Origin: PMG-095 sp049324695 | Lineage (GTDB): Bacteria > Myxococcota_A > Polyangia > Polyangiales > Polyangiaceae | Length of the DNA: 64,000 nucleotides | Reading direction: 5' to 3' | Assembly (NCBI GenBank): GCA_049324695.1 | Contig: JBMOMJ010000048.1 | Coordinates: forward strand, 483,968-547,967 | Part shown: piece by piece, positions 42,301 through 49,865 of the stretch | How the letters are laid out: every line of letters begins with the position of its first letter | Position numbering within the stretch: position 1 is the stretch's first letter | The notes under the pieces: generated by a model | Told to the model about the DNA's origin: nothing | Databases searched by the model: none | The model's input: the letters and a program-made list of their open reading frames with translations, nothing else | Position numbers and translations under genes: made by a program

Positions 42301-44003
42301 TTGGCGGCTTCCGTCTTGGGGACCAACAAGTAAAAGATCTCTTCGGTGACTCCAACGGACGCAAAGAGCCCAACTTTGAGTCGAGTGCTCGTTTGCACGC
42401 CGCCCGAGGGCACTGGATCGCCCTCACTCATCCCAGCGAGTTGCTGCACACGCTGCGCGTTGCCCCCAACGATCAGCGAAACATAAGGGATGTACGGCAA
42501 CGACAAGCCACCGTACACGCTGCCCCGTCCAAGGTTTGCGCTGAGCGGCAGCCCAACGGCGAAGCGTGGAGCCCACCAGGCGAAACCGCGTGAGCCGTCT
42601 TTGCACGTCCTCGCGATCCAAGGTAACTCCAGATCTTGCGGGCACCAAAGGAAGGAAGCAAAGATGACGGGGTCCAAGTTGCGCCCGTCGCTCTCCTTAC
42701 GAACTACCTCGATGGGCGCCCCGTTTGCGTCGTCCTGAACACGGGACGCATACGTCGGCGCGCTGACCGTCGAAAACGCAACACCCACGTCGAACTGCAC
42801 GAACGATGTCTTCTGCACGTTGAGCGACAGCTGGTGCGGCACTACGACTGTCGAGAACTGCAAGTGCTTTCGATCCTGCGTGAAACCAATACGCAGCGTG
42901 TGCTCCTCGAGCGTTGCCACAACAATGCGATTGCCAGGGAAGCGCCCCAACCTGAACGTCGTCTGCCGGCGCGCCAAGTCCTCCCGAACTCGAAGCGAGA
43001 GCGCTGCCAGCTTGGAAAAGCCGTCCATCGCTCGCTGAATCGCGTTGATGAGCTCGGCCCGCGTATTCAAGTAGCCAACGATGGTCGGCGGCAACACGCC
43101 TTCGCCCGGATTCGACGCAAGCGACGCCGCGGCTGGGCCTGCCCCGCGCTCGACGACATGCCAGGTGTCGTCCAGCCAAACGACTTGTTCCTCTATTCCG
43201 TGTTCTTTGAGCTCGAAATTTACCTCGGCGCCGATGTCGTACGTTTGGGGGTCCTCGCGACTACCGTCGTTGAATAGCTGGGCGCAGACCGTGTCGAGCG
43301 TCATGCGCTGACCCGGCGCTCGCGGAGGTTGGGGCGCGCCCAGCCTCTCGTCCGAAAGCGACCCACACTCTGCCATCAGTGTGGCGGCGCGATCGCGTCG
43401 CTCCATCACTATCTGAGCAACCTTCACCAGCGCCGTGACTTGCTGGCGTAGGCGATTGCACTGGTTACTCAGGTCGTTGCGCTCGGCGGCCTTGTCGTCA
43501 GGTTTGCCGCTCTTCTTCGTGTCTGCGACCGCCTCATCCGCGCATGTATGATCGTTTGCGAGGATCGCGTTGGCTCCGCGCAAGGCGGCATTCACCTCGG
43601 TCGCGGCGTAGCCGACGGTCGTCGCAGCGACGGCGTCGTTGCCGACGGTCTTGGAGCCAAATACCAGACGATAACGTTTCCAAGGCGTCGTATTGCAAAT
43701 GCGCAAAACGAGCTCGTCTTCCGCGAAAGGAGCGTGGTCCGGATAGACGAACTTGCCTCGCCCTTGGTCGAACCGCACGACGTAAGCGCCCGGTTCTGGC
43801 GATTCGGCGCAATCATCGCGCCGCGCAATGTTGCGGAGCTTGGCATTGCTCTCCTGCCCTTCCGTCGGTACCAACGGAGGCGACTTCGGAAGGGTCTGCC
43901 CCTCTGCCGTAAACGGTGCCATGACCCCAATCGCCAAAGTCACGCAGCACAATGCGCGCGCACACGCGGTGGCGCGCCCTCGCCTCCAGAACGAATACAG
44001 CAT
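42297..44003 (-). CDS. Exported protein of unknown function, operon partner of 41611 gene
   Basis: A 568-residue protein. ATG 44003 is chosen because GGAG lies just upstream and it gives a clean signal peptide (ARALCCVTLAIGVMAPFTAEG); an in-frame TTG at 44024 would add 7 residues. The mature protein has a beta-rich N-terminal part (GAYVVRFDQGRGKFVYPDHA, LRICNTTPWKRYRLVFG), a helical middle with several cysteines, and a C-terminal beta-rich part (VAFSTVSAPTYASR, SVYGGLSLPYIPYVSLIVGG, LKVGLFASVGVTEEIFYLL) resembling an outer-membrane or beta-barrel end. No family recognised. It is coupled by a 4-base overlap to the membrane coiled-coil gene. Confidence 0.75.
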   Translation of the reverse strand: MLYSFWRRGRATACARALCCVTLAIGVMAPFTAEGQTLPKSPPLVPTEGQESNAKLRNIARRDDCAESPEPGAYVVRFDQGRGKFVYPDHAPFAEDELVLRICNTTPWKRYRLVFGSKTVGNDAVAATTVGYAATEVNAALRGANAILANDHTCADEAVADTKKSGKPDDKAAERNDLSNQCNRLRQQVTALVKVAQIVMERRDRAATLMAECGSLSDERLGAPQPPRAPGQRMTLDTVCAQLFNDGSREDPQTYDIGAEVNFELKEHGIEEQVVWLDDTWHVVERGAGPAAASLASNPGEGVLPPTIVGYLNTRAELINAIQRAMDGFSKLAALSLRVREDLARRQTTFRLGRFPGNRIVVATLEEHTLRIGFTQDRKHLQFSTVVVPHQLSLNVQKTSFVQFDVGVAFSTVSAPTYASRVQDDANGAPIEVVRKESDGRNLDPVIFASFLWCPQDLELPWIARTCKDGSRGFAWWAPRFAVGLPLSANLGRGSVYGGLSLPYIPYVSLIVGGNAQRVQQLAGMSEGDPVPSGGVQTSTRLKVGLFASVGVTEEIFYLLVPKTEAAK

Positions 44004-44311
44004 CTGTCTCCGCGTCCCCTTCAAGTGGCCGAATCAGTTCGGCATCGAACTCACGACGCTAGTCTATCGAGGCCGCATTTCTCAATAGCCCTCGCAGGCT
44101 TTCGAGTAGTCATTTATCTAGAGCGTCGAACATCTGCGGTTCACTGCCGATGTAGCATATGCGCTTCCAAAGTTTGCAACCCTACTACGTTGTCTTCTTG
44201 CTCGCGCTCGGCTCGCAGCTCCGAGTGTGCTTTGTACGAGACAGGAATCGTGAGCTCGTCGAAGGCATCGCGACGCGAGGCGGCACAGTCACGCGCACAC
44301 TTCGGTGAAAA
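44004..44311. other. Intergenic region with palindrome and possible small ORF
   Basis: GCCGAA-tcag-TTCGGC at 44028-44043 is a perfect inverted repeat about 25 bases upstream of the 42297-44003 gene and could be an operator. A 49-codon plus-strand frame lies at 44159-44308 and is annotated separately. Nothing else is recognised. Confidence 0.4.
44159..44308 (+). CDS. Possible small membrane peptide
   Basis: A 49-codon frame starting at ATG: a hydrophobic stretch (YYVVFLLALGSQLRVCFV) followed by a charged tail (RDRNRELVEGIATRGG). It ends 3 bases before the stop of the convergent barrel gene. There is no good ribosome site, so it may be chance. Confidence 0.2.
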   Translation: MRFQSLQPYYVVFLLALGSQLRVCFVRDRNRELVEGIATRGGTVTRTLR

Positions 44312-45733
44312 CTACCTGTGCATCGCGCGGGGCCGCAGCTGCACGAAAAAGATCGCCCCAAGCGGCGCACGGCTTCCGTACACGGGCTCGAGCGTCTCTG
44401 GCACGAACCCGACGGTGCCACGCGCACCAACCGCCGGCATCAACGCGCCGAAGGGACCGAGATAGTAGGCGTAGCCCAACCCGAGAAGCGCTACGTCGAA
44501 GCTCGACCTCGACTCATTCTCGGGCAACGCCAAATCGTGAGCTGTCTTGCGCACGTACTCGACGCGGCCGAAGGCGACGTGATGCCCATCCAGGTTCCAA
44601 TTGGTCTCGAGCAGCGCAGATCCCGTCGCGTGGCCGTCATCCTCGATGTTCTCACCGAAAACGAGCGTTGTCGCCCAATTCGCTTCCTCGCCCATGCGTG
44701 AATTGTACGTGCCCGAGGCGGTAACCCGGTGCACTGACACTTCGGGTTCCAGCCGCTCGGGGCTGCGCAAATATCCATACGACATTTGCGCGTTCCAGTG
44801 CTCGTTTGGATTCCAACTCAGACGACCAGAGTAAGAGTCAGGCAGACGCACGTCGAAGTTCCAGCGATTCTCGTCCGGCTCACGTCCGTTGAACCACGAC
44901 CCTTCAAGCTTGATGTTTCGCGTGAAGACGCCCGCGCTGATGACCCCGAAGCTAATGTGCGTGGCATCCTGCCAGTGATGCCCGATTGGCGCGAGAGGAT
45001 CAGACATCGCGGAAATCCGATGGGGATATGCCGTGGGCCCCAAAGCCGGCTCTCCCGAAGGCGCCAAATAAACTTCCACCCCCACACTGTCACTGACGGG
45101 AAAAGCGTACTGAACAGCGACCTCCATGAACAAGTCGTGCGGATGCTGACGATCATGGAGTGGTTGCCCGTCCGCCGTTTCGCCCGACTGCAACACCAGT
45201 GGGTAGCCGCTTTTTCCAACCGTCAGCGGCTCAGCGCTGAGCATTAGTCGTCCCGTGAGCTCACCGGGGCCTAGAGGATGCCAGGCCATCGCCATCGCCG
45301 AGTTGACGCTAACGAACTTGCGACCGGGTCGGTCACTCGCAAACCAATCGTAGCCCGCGAACACGTTCTCGTGGAACATGAAGCCGCCGTGCCCCAGCGG
45401 GACCATCAGGCCATACATCGGAGACGAGTCCGGTAGCCACGACGTCCCGGAACCCATACGCGAGCGCGAGATCCCGAGCGGCGCACTCATCATTGAGGCA
45501 TGCCCACCGCCCTCGTGCTTCATCGCAGCGTGGCCAGCATCTCCCTGCGTCGTGGACGTCGAGCCATTCGCTTGGTGGTGGCCTTCGTGGTCATCAGCAG
45601 CCGATCGATTCGCGTCGGCAGGGAGAGGTTGCGCGGCTCCAATACGAACGCCCGCCACGACCGAAACAATCGATCTCGCGGAAAATCGAAGCGTAGGCGT
45701 CGCCGTTCGCGCGAAGATTCCTGCGTTGTCCAC
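44312..45733 (-). CDS. Outer-membrane barrel-like protein of a metal-resistance-associated family
   Basis: A 473-residue protein. After a weak signal region it has a His/Met-rich stretch (DDHEGHHQANG, HAAMKHEGGGHASMM) and then a long amphipathic-strand body. The body has conserved-looking blocks GTSWLPDSSPMYGLM, LVLQSGETADGQPLHDRQHP, HHWQDATHISFGVISAG, EGSWFNGREPDENR and ends with alternating aromatic strands. From memory these blocks belong to a poorly named family often found with copper-resistance genes; His/Met richness supports metal binding. No copper gene is adjacent in the window. The GTG start at 45733 is the furthest upstream; the true start is uncertain. Confidence 0.65.
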   Translation of the reverse strand: MDNAGIFARTATPTLRFSARSIVSVVAGVRIGAAQPLPADANRSAADDHEGHHQANGSTSTTQGDAGHAAMKHEGGGHASMMSAPLGISRSRMGSGTSWLPDSSPMYGLMVPLGHGGFMFHENVFAGYDWFASDRPGRKFVSVNSAMAMAWHPLGPGELTGRLMLSAEPLTVGKSGYPLVLQSGETADGQPLHDRQHPHDLFMEVAVQYAFPVSDSVGVEVYLAPSGEPALGPTAYPHRISAMSDPLAPIGHHWQDATHISFGVISAGVFTRNIKLEGSWFNGREPDENRWNFDVRLPDSYSGRLSWNPNEHWNAQMSYGYLRSPERLEPEVSVHRVTASGTYNSRMGEEANWATTLVFGENIEDDGHATGSALLETNWNLDGHHVAFGRVEYVRKTAHDLALPENESRSSFDVALLGLGYAYYLGPFGALMPAVGARGTVGFVPETLEPVYGSRAPLGAIFFVQLRPRAMHR

Positions 45734-45850
45734 AGTTGAAGATTCTTACGTCGCGCTTGCTCGGATGTAAGCGGTGCGAGCGCCGTGTACTGCACGGTCG
45801 TGCGCTTTCCACGACACTCGCAACGCGGAACATGTATGTCAGGCGCGCGT

Positions 45851-45870
45851 CGTCCGGATTTTCCCGGACG
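45851..45870. promoter_or_regulatory. Seven-base inverted repeat upstream of histidine kinase
   Basis: CGTCCGG (45851-45857) and CCGGACG (45864-45870) are separated by six A/T-rich bases, 44 bases before the kinase ATG and in the divergent region shared with the barrel gene. Operator or hairpin; role is inference. Confidence 0.35.
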
Positions 45871-45913
45871 TTTCGCACGTTGAACACCGGGCTACGCTCG
45901 GATCCCACGCCCA

Positions 45914-46993
45914 ATGAGTCGGACGGATCAGGAAAACGAGCGAGCCGAAACCGACGCAAGTTTGCGGGTCGAACGTCATAACACTGACCAGGAGCTCGCC
46001 AGGCGTGTCATAGTCGCAGATGAAGAGGCCGACGCGGTGCTAGCGATCGCTCGGGAGCGCGCGGACCGTTTGCTTCGGGCCGCGCGAGCAGCTGCCGATG
46101 CTCGTTTGCCCTTGAGCGAGCAGACTCAGGCTGCGGTTTCGTTGCTCCTCGAGCAACGTGCCGAAGAAGATCGAACTGTCGCCGTCGAGCGCGGTCGTGT
46201 GGATGAGGTGCTCAATCGCGAACGGCTCGAGCGACGCGAAAAGCTCCTGGCGCAGCTCGTGCTCGAAAGGCAAACCACCGACCTTCACCTCGCATTGGAG
46301 CGCAGGATGGCGGACACAGCCGTATCCTCTCGAGACGACTTCCTTGCGCAGGCTAGTCACGATCTTCGAGGGCTCATGGCCGCGCTCAAGATCTACCTCG
46401 CGTTGCTCACCAAGGAGGCCAAAGGTCGCGACGACCGCCAACTGGCATCAAACGTCGCCGCGCTCGTGACAATCGAGGCGCAGATGGACCGCTTAATCAA
46501 TGATCTCGTCGATGTCGTAGCGATCGAGGCGGGCAAGCTCGCCGTAACGCCGAGCGCCCATTCCGCCATCGAGCTGCTATCGACGGCGGCAGCCGTTTAC
46601 GAGCCGCTCGCGAGAGAGCGTGACCAACTCCTGTCGATAGAGCCAGCAAGCGACGTGAGCATCCGGGTCGACCTCGCGCGCGGCATTCAGGTGCTGGGCA
46701 ATCTGCTTTCGAACGCGATCAAGTTCACGCCGCGCGCTGGTAAGATCCGCGTCGGCTTCGAGGCGACCGACGATGAAGTCATGTTCTTCGTCGCCGATAC
46801 CGGTCCCGGCGTACCAGCCGAACAAGCTGAGCGCATTTTCGAGCGATACGTTGGGTCAACCAGTGTGTCATCGGGCCTAGGCCTGGGCCTTTTCATTGCT
46901 GCTCGAGTCATCCAAGCTCATGGGGGACGCCTCTGGTTCGACCGCGATAGGACCTCTGGTAGCGTATTTCGGTTCACGCTCGGGCGAGCGTGA
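45914..46993 (+). CDS. Cytosolic histidine kinase with long N-terminal coiled coil
   Basis: A 359-residue protein with no membrane helix. The first 130 residues are highly charged and heptad-like (ERADRLLRAARAAADARLP, DEVLNRERLERREKLLAQLV), predicting a coiled coil in place of a sensor domain. The kinase core follows: phospho-histidine in AQASHDLRGLMAAL, N-box LGNLLSNAIKFTP, G1 DTGPGVP, F-box IFERYVG and G2 SSGLGLGLFIAARV. There is no adjacent response regulator, so it is an orphan. Its last 20 bases overlap the 3' end of the convergent acyl-CoA dehydrogenase gene. Confidence 0.92.
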   Translation: MSRTDQENERAETDASLRVERHNTDQELARRVIVADEEADAVLAIARERADRLLRAARAAADARLPLSEQTQAAVSLLLEQRAEEDRTVAVERGRVDEVLNRERLERREKLLAQLVLERQTTDLHLALERRMADTAVSSRDDFLAQASHDLRGLMAALKIYLALLTKEAKGRDDRQLASNVAALVTIEAQMDRLINDLVDVVAIEAGKLAVTPSAHSAIELLSTAAAVYEPLARERDQLLSIEPASDVSIRVDLARGIQVLGNLLSNAIKFTPRAGKIRVGFEATDDEVMFFVADTGPGVPAEQAERIFERYVGSTSVSSGLGLGLFIAARVIQAHGGRLWFDRDRTSGSVFRFTLGRA

Positions 46994-48572
46994 CGTGAGT
47001 GTTCGCTAGCTCTGCAGCATCGGCATGCAGTAACCGCTGCACCGCCCCGTCACGAGATTCCAGCACTTCTGCGAGGCACGCCTGCGCACGCTCGAGTTCG
47101 AGCGCAATCGCGAGCCGTCTGATGGGAATATCGAGGGCGTCGCTCCGAGCTGAAGTCAGCAGCACGGCGAGCGCGCCGAAAAGCGCGATAGTGCCGTCCG
47201 CTAGCTTCGCAGCAATCGCTTGCTCCTCAAATAGGCGACAGCCCCAGCGTCTCTTGACTGTGCTCAGTTTCGCGGAGAAATCTGCAAACGCCGTCTCCCA
47301 CAGCTGTGCATCCGACATGAGAGCGCTCGCTGCACGCGTCGTAGCCTCGAGTTCCTTGAATGCTGCAAGGGGCCACGCAAGTGCTGCAGCAGCAAGGCTC
47401 ATTCGCAGCACGTCATTGGCGCCCTCGAAGATACGCGTCACCCGGACATCGCGCAGCCGCCGCGCCATCCCGCTGTCCTCCAGGTAGCCGGCAGCGCCCA
47501 TGAGCTGCAGGCCGCGATCGACGATGCGCCATGAGCCCTCGGAAGCCAGCACTTTCAGGATGCTCGAGGCCGGCGCGAGCGCGGCGGACTTCGCATCCGC
47601 GAAGCTGCAAACCAGCTCGAGCGCGCTCTCGATCGTGAGGAGCTCGGCGCGGGAACGAGCGATCGCTTCGGCCACGAGCGGGAAGCTCGCCAGCGGCCTT
47701 CCGAACTGCTCACGCTGACGGGTGTGCTCGATGGCATCCGCAAGCGCCGCGCGAGCCGTTCCCGCGCAGCCCGCCGCCAGGAATGTGCGGCCCCATGAGA
47801 GCGCCTCGTGTGCGTGATCGAGCCCCTTGGAGACCTCACCGAGCACGTGATCACGTGAAATCTCGACGTTCTCGAAGCTGATTGTCAGCGTCGAGGATCC
47901 CTTGAGCCCTAGCTTGTTCTCCTCACGGCCGCGCGTGACGCCTGGAGCGCGTGGGTCGACTAGGACCAGCGTGTGTCCAGCGCGCGCTCCACCAAGCCCT
48001 GGGCTGCGTGCGAGCACCGTCAACAAGCCGCAGATCCCGCCGTTCGTTACGTAAGACTTGGATCCGTCGAGCCAGAGCTCGCCTTCGCGCTCGCTCAGGG
48101 TCGTGCGTACGGATGAAATATCCGATCCGGCGCCGGGCTCCGTCGCGGCGAAGGCCACGATGCGCCTGCCGCGGGCGATCTCCGGCAGGTACTGCTCCTG
48201 TGCGCTCGGCTGACCGTGTCGGAGCAGGGCGTTCAACGCGAGCCCTGTGTGCAGGCCGACGCACGTTCCGAGCGAGCCATTGTGAGCGGCGAGCTCACTT
48301 ACTACGCGCGCCGCGCTGGCTATGGAAAGCCCTGCACCTCCGAAACGCGCGGGCACAGTCAGCCCGAACCAGCCCCGATCCGCTACTCCTGCCAGAACAT
48401 CGAACCCAAGCTGCCCTTCGCGGTCGATGCGAGCTCCGTCGATGTGTTTCGCGCAGAACGCTCGCACTTCGCCAAGAATGATCGGGAGGAGCACGGCTTC
48501 ATCCTCGCCATCTCCCGTCAGTTGCGCATCGAAGGGGCTGCGGGTCGAAAGCGCAGCAGAGAAGGGATCCAT
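46974..48572 (-). CDS. Acyl-CoA dehydrogenase-family flavoprotein in FAAL/ACP operon
   Basis: A 532-residue protein with the acyl-CoA dehydrogenase fold over the first 390 residues: FGLTVPARFGGAGLS, FAATEPGAGSDISS, GSKSYVTNGGICG, the substrate-edge NKLGLKGSSTLTISFENVE, TRQREQFGRPLASF, LQLMGAAGYLEDS and the base-region RIFEGANDVLRMS. A C-terminal helical extension of about 120 residues is present, as in long-chain members. The family dehydrogenates acyl thioesters at C2-C3 with FAD. Coupling to an ACP gene suggests it may act on ACP-bound chains (inference). ATG 48572 is preferred over a GTG at 48587 because AAGGA sits 7 bases upstream. Confidence 0.93.
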   Translation of the reverse strand: MDPFSAALSTRSPFDAQLTGDGEDEAVLLPIILGEVRAFCAKHIDGARIDREGQLGFDVLAGVADRGWFGLTVPARFGGAGLSIASAARVVSELAAHNGSLGTCVGLHTGLALNALLRHGQPSAQEQYLPEIARGRRIVAFAATEPGAGSDISSVRTTLSEREGELWLDGSKSYVTNGGICGLLTVLARSPGLGGARAGHTLVLVDPRAPGVTRGREENKLGLKGSSTLTISFENVEISRDHVLGEVSKGLDHAHEALSWGRTFLAAGCAGTARAALADAIEHTRQREQFGRPLASFPLVAEAIARSRAELLTIESALELVCSFADAKSAALAPASSILKVLASEGSWRIVDRGLQLMGAAGYLEDSGMARRLRDVRVTRIFEGANDVLRMSLAAAALAWPLAAFKELEATTRAASALMSDAQLWETAFADFSAKLSTVKRRWGCRLFEEQAIAAKLADGTIALFGALAVLLTSARSDALDIPIRRLAIALELERAQACLAEVLESRDGAVQRLLHADAAELANTHVTLARA

Positions 48573-48583
48573 TGGGCGTTCCT

Positions 48584-48853
48584 TCACAAAGTTCCTGCTG
48601 ACTCTTCGAGTAGCCTCGATAGAAACGCCGTTACGTCGCCTACCGTGCGAACGTCTTGCACGGTCTCGGGATCGACATCGAGCGCGTATTTTTCGGAAAC
48701 CTCGGACAGAAGCTCCATGGCGTGCAGAGAATCCAAACCGAGGTCGTCGCGCAGCCTATCTGAAGACTCGATGTTGCCTCGCAGATCAGGTCGAATCCGG
48801 CGAATGATCAGTTCCAGATCCGCACGGATTTGGATCGATGAAACGTGCTGCAT
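48584..48853 (-). CDS. Acyl carrier protein
   Basis: An 89-residue carrier protein with the phosphopantetheine serine in DDLGLDSLHAMELL. The four-helix pattern and acidic composition are typical. ATG 48853 is chosen because AAGGAG lies 7 bases upstream. Its first 68 bases overlap the 3' end of the upstream epimerase/reductase gene in another frame. Its stop is within 12 bases of the dehydrogenase start. It is the natural acceptor for an acyl group activated by the FAAL-like ligase of the same operon. Confidence 0.95.
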   Translation of the reverse strand: MQHVSSIQIRADLELIIRRIRPDLRGNIESSDRLRDDLGLDSLHAMELLSEVSEKYALDVDPETVQDVRTVGDVTAFLSRLLEESAGTL

Positions 48854-49865
48854 AGTGGGCTCCTTGGCTCGGGCGGACATAGCGATGGCGGACGTACCAA
48901 TCGCATGCCTTTTTCAGCGTCGTGATGAGGGGCGTCGGCGATGGCAGGCCCAGTTCGGCTTCGGCCTTGGCATTTTGGACGTGCCGACCAAAGCGGACGA
49001 TGTCCACGAGTTCGCGGGACAAGGGAGCGCGCCCGCCATTGCCTGCTGCGCGCGTTCGGGCTTCTCCGAGGCTCGCGCGCCAGGCCGCGAGCTCGAGAGA
49101 GATTGGCGCACCTTCTAGTGGTACCGCGAGCAGGCTCGCAACCAAGCGTAGCAAATTCACGACGGAGAGGTTGTGCCCGCCGATGATGTAGCGCGCCCCG
49201 CTCGTCCCGCGTTCGGCCGCGAGGATGTGAGCACGAGCGAGATCGTCGGCGTCCACGACGTTGGTCAGACCGTCAATCATGAACGGCAATGCTCGGTTTC
49301 CGACGGAGACGATCAGGAACCCCGTGCCTGCTTTGACATCGAGCTCGCCGAAGATCGCCGTCGGAATCACGATCACAGCGTCCAACCCGGCGCGCCGCGC
49401 GTGAACGACCTCGTCTTCGATGGCTGCTTTGACCGAGTGGTATACACCACTGAGTGAGCCCGGTTCGACGCCATCTTCTTCGGTCGAATAACGCGCGCCG
49501 TCACGTGGTGCTCCCACTGTCGCGATCGAGCTCGTCAGAACGTATCGTCCAACCCGCGCGCGTCGCGCCGCCTCCAAGGTGTTGCGAACGCGCTGGCGAG
49601 CGACTGCAATCTCCGCGTCACGGTCGAGCGAGTAGCGCGGATAGTGTCCCGCGCAATTGAACACGACCTCCTTGCCGCGCATGGCTTCCGTCAGCGCGTC
49701 GACGTCGTCAAGCTCCGCGATCACGAGCGGCGCCCCCAGTCGCCGGGCGAACAGCGTATTGCAGTGAACGCGTCGAGTCCCGGATACGTCGTGGCCAGCC
49801 GCTCGCAGGGCACGGATCAAGTTCATCCCCACGAAGCCAGTACCCCCGAGGACGAGCGCCTTCAT
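48786..49865 (-). CDS. NAD(P)-dependent epimerase/reductase (extended SDR, dihydroflavonol-reductase-like)
   Basis: A 359-residue protein with the Rossmann motif VLGGTGFVGMNLIRALRAAG at the start, the catalytic serine region YVLTSSIATVG, and the YxxxK pair in GVYHSVKAAIEDEV, followed by VIPTAIFGELD and VVDADDLARAHILA. It matches the extended SDR group that includes dihydroflavonol reductases, 3-beta-hydroxysteroid dehydrogenases and HpnA; these reduce or oxidise keto/hydroxy groups. The C-terminal 30 residues (after WYVRHRYV) exceed the family norm and run 68 bases into the ACP gene. The ATG overlaps the stop of the ligase gene (ATGA). Confidence 0.9.
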   Translation of the reverse strand: MKALVLGGTGFVGMNLIRALRAAGHDVSGTRRVHCNTLFARRLGAPLVIAELDDVDALTEAMRGKEVVFNCAGHYPRYSLDRDAEIAVARQRVRNTLEAARRARVGRYVLTSSIATVGAPRDGARYSTEEDGVEPGSLSGVYHSVKAAIEDEVVHARRAGLDAVIVIPTAIFGELDVKAGTGFLIVSVGNRALPFMIDGLTNVVDADDLARAHILAAERGTSGARYIIGGHNLSVVNLLRLVASLLAVPLEGAPISLELAAWRASLGEARTRAAGNGGRAPLSRELVDIVRFGRHVQNAKAEAELGLPSPTPLITTLKKACDWYVRHRYVRPSQGAHYAARFIDPNPCGSGTDHSPDST

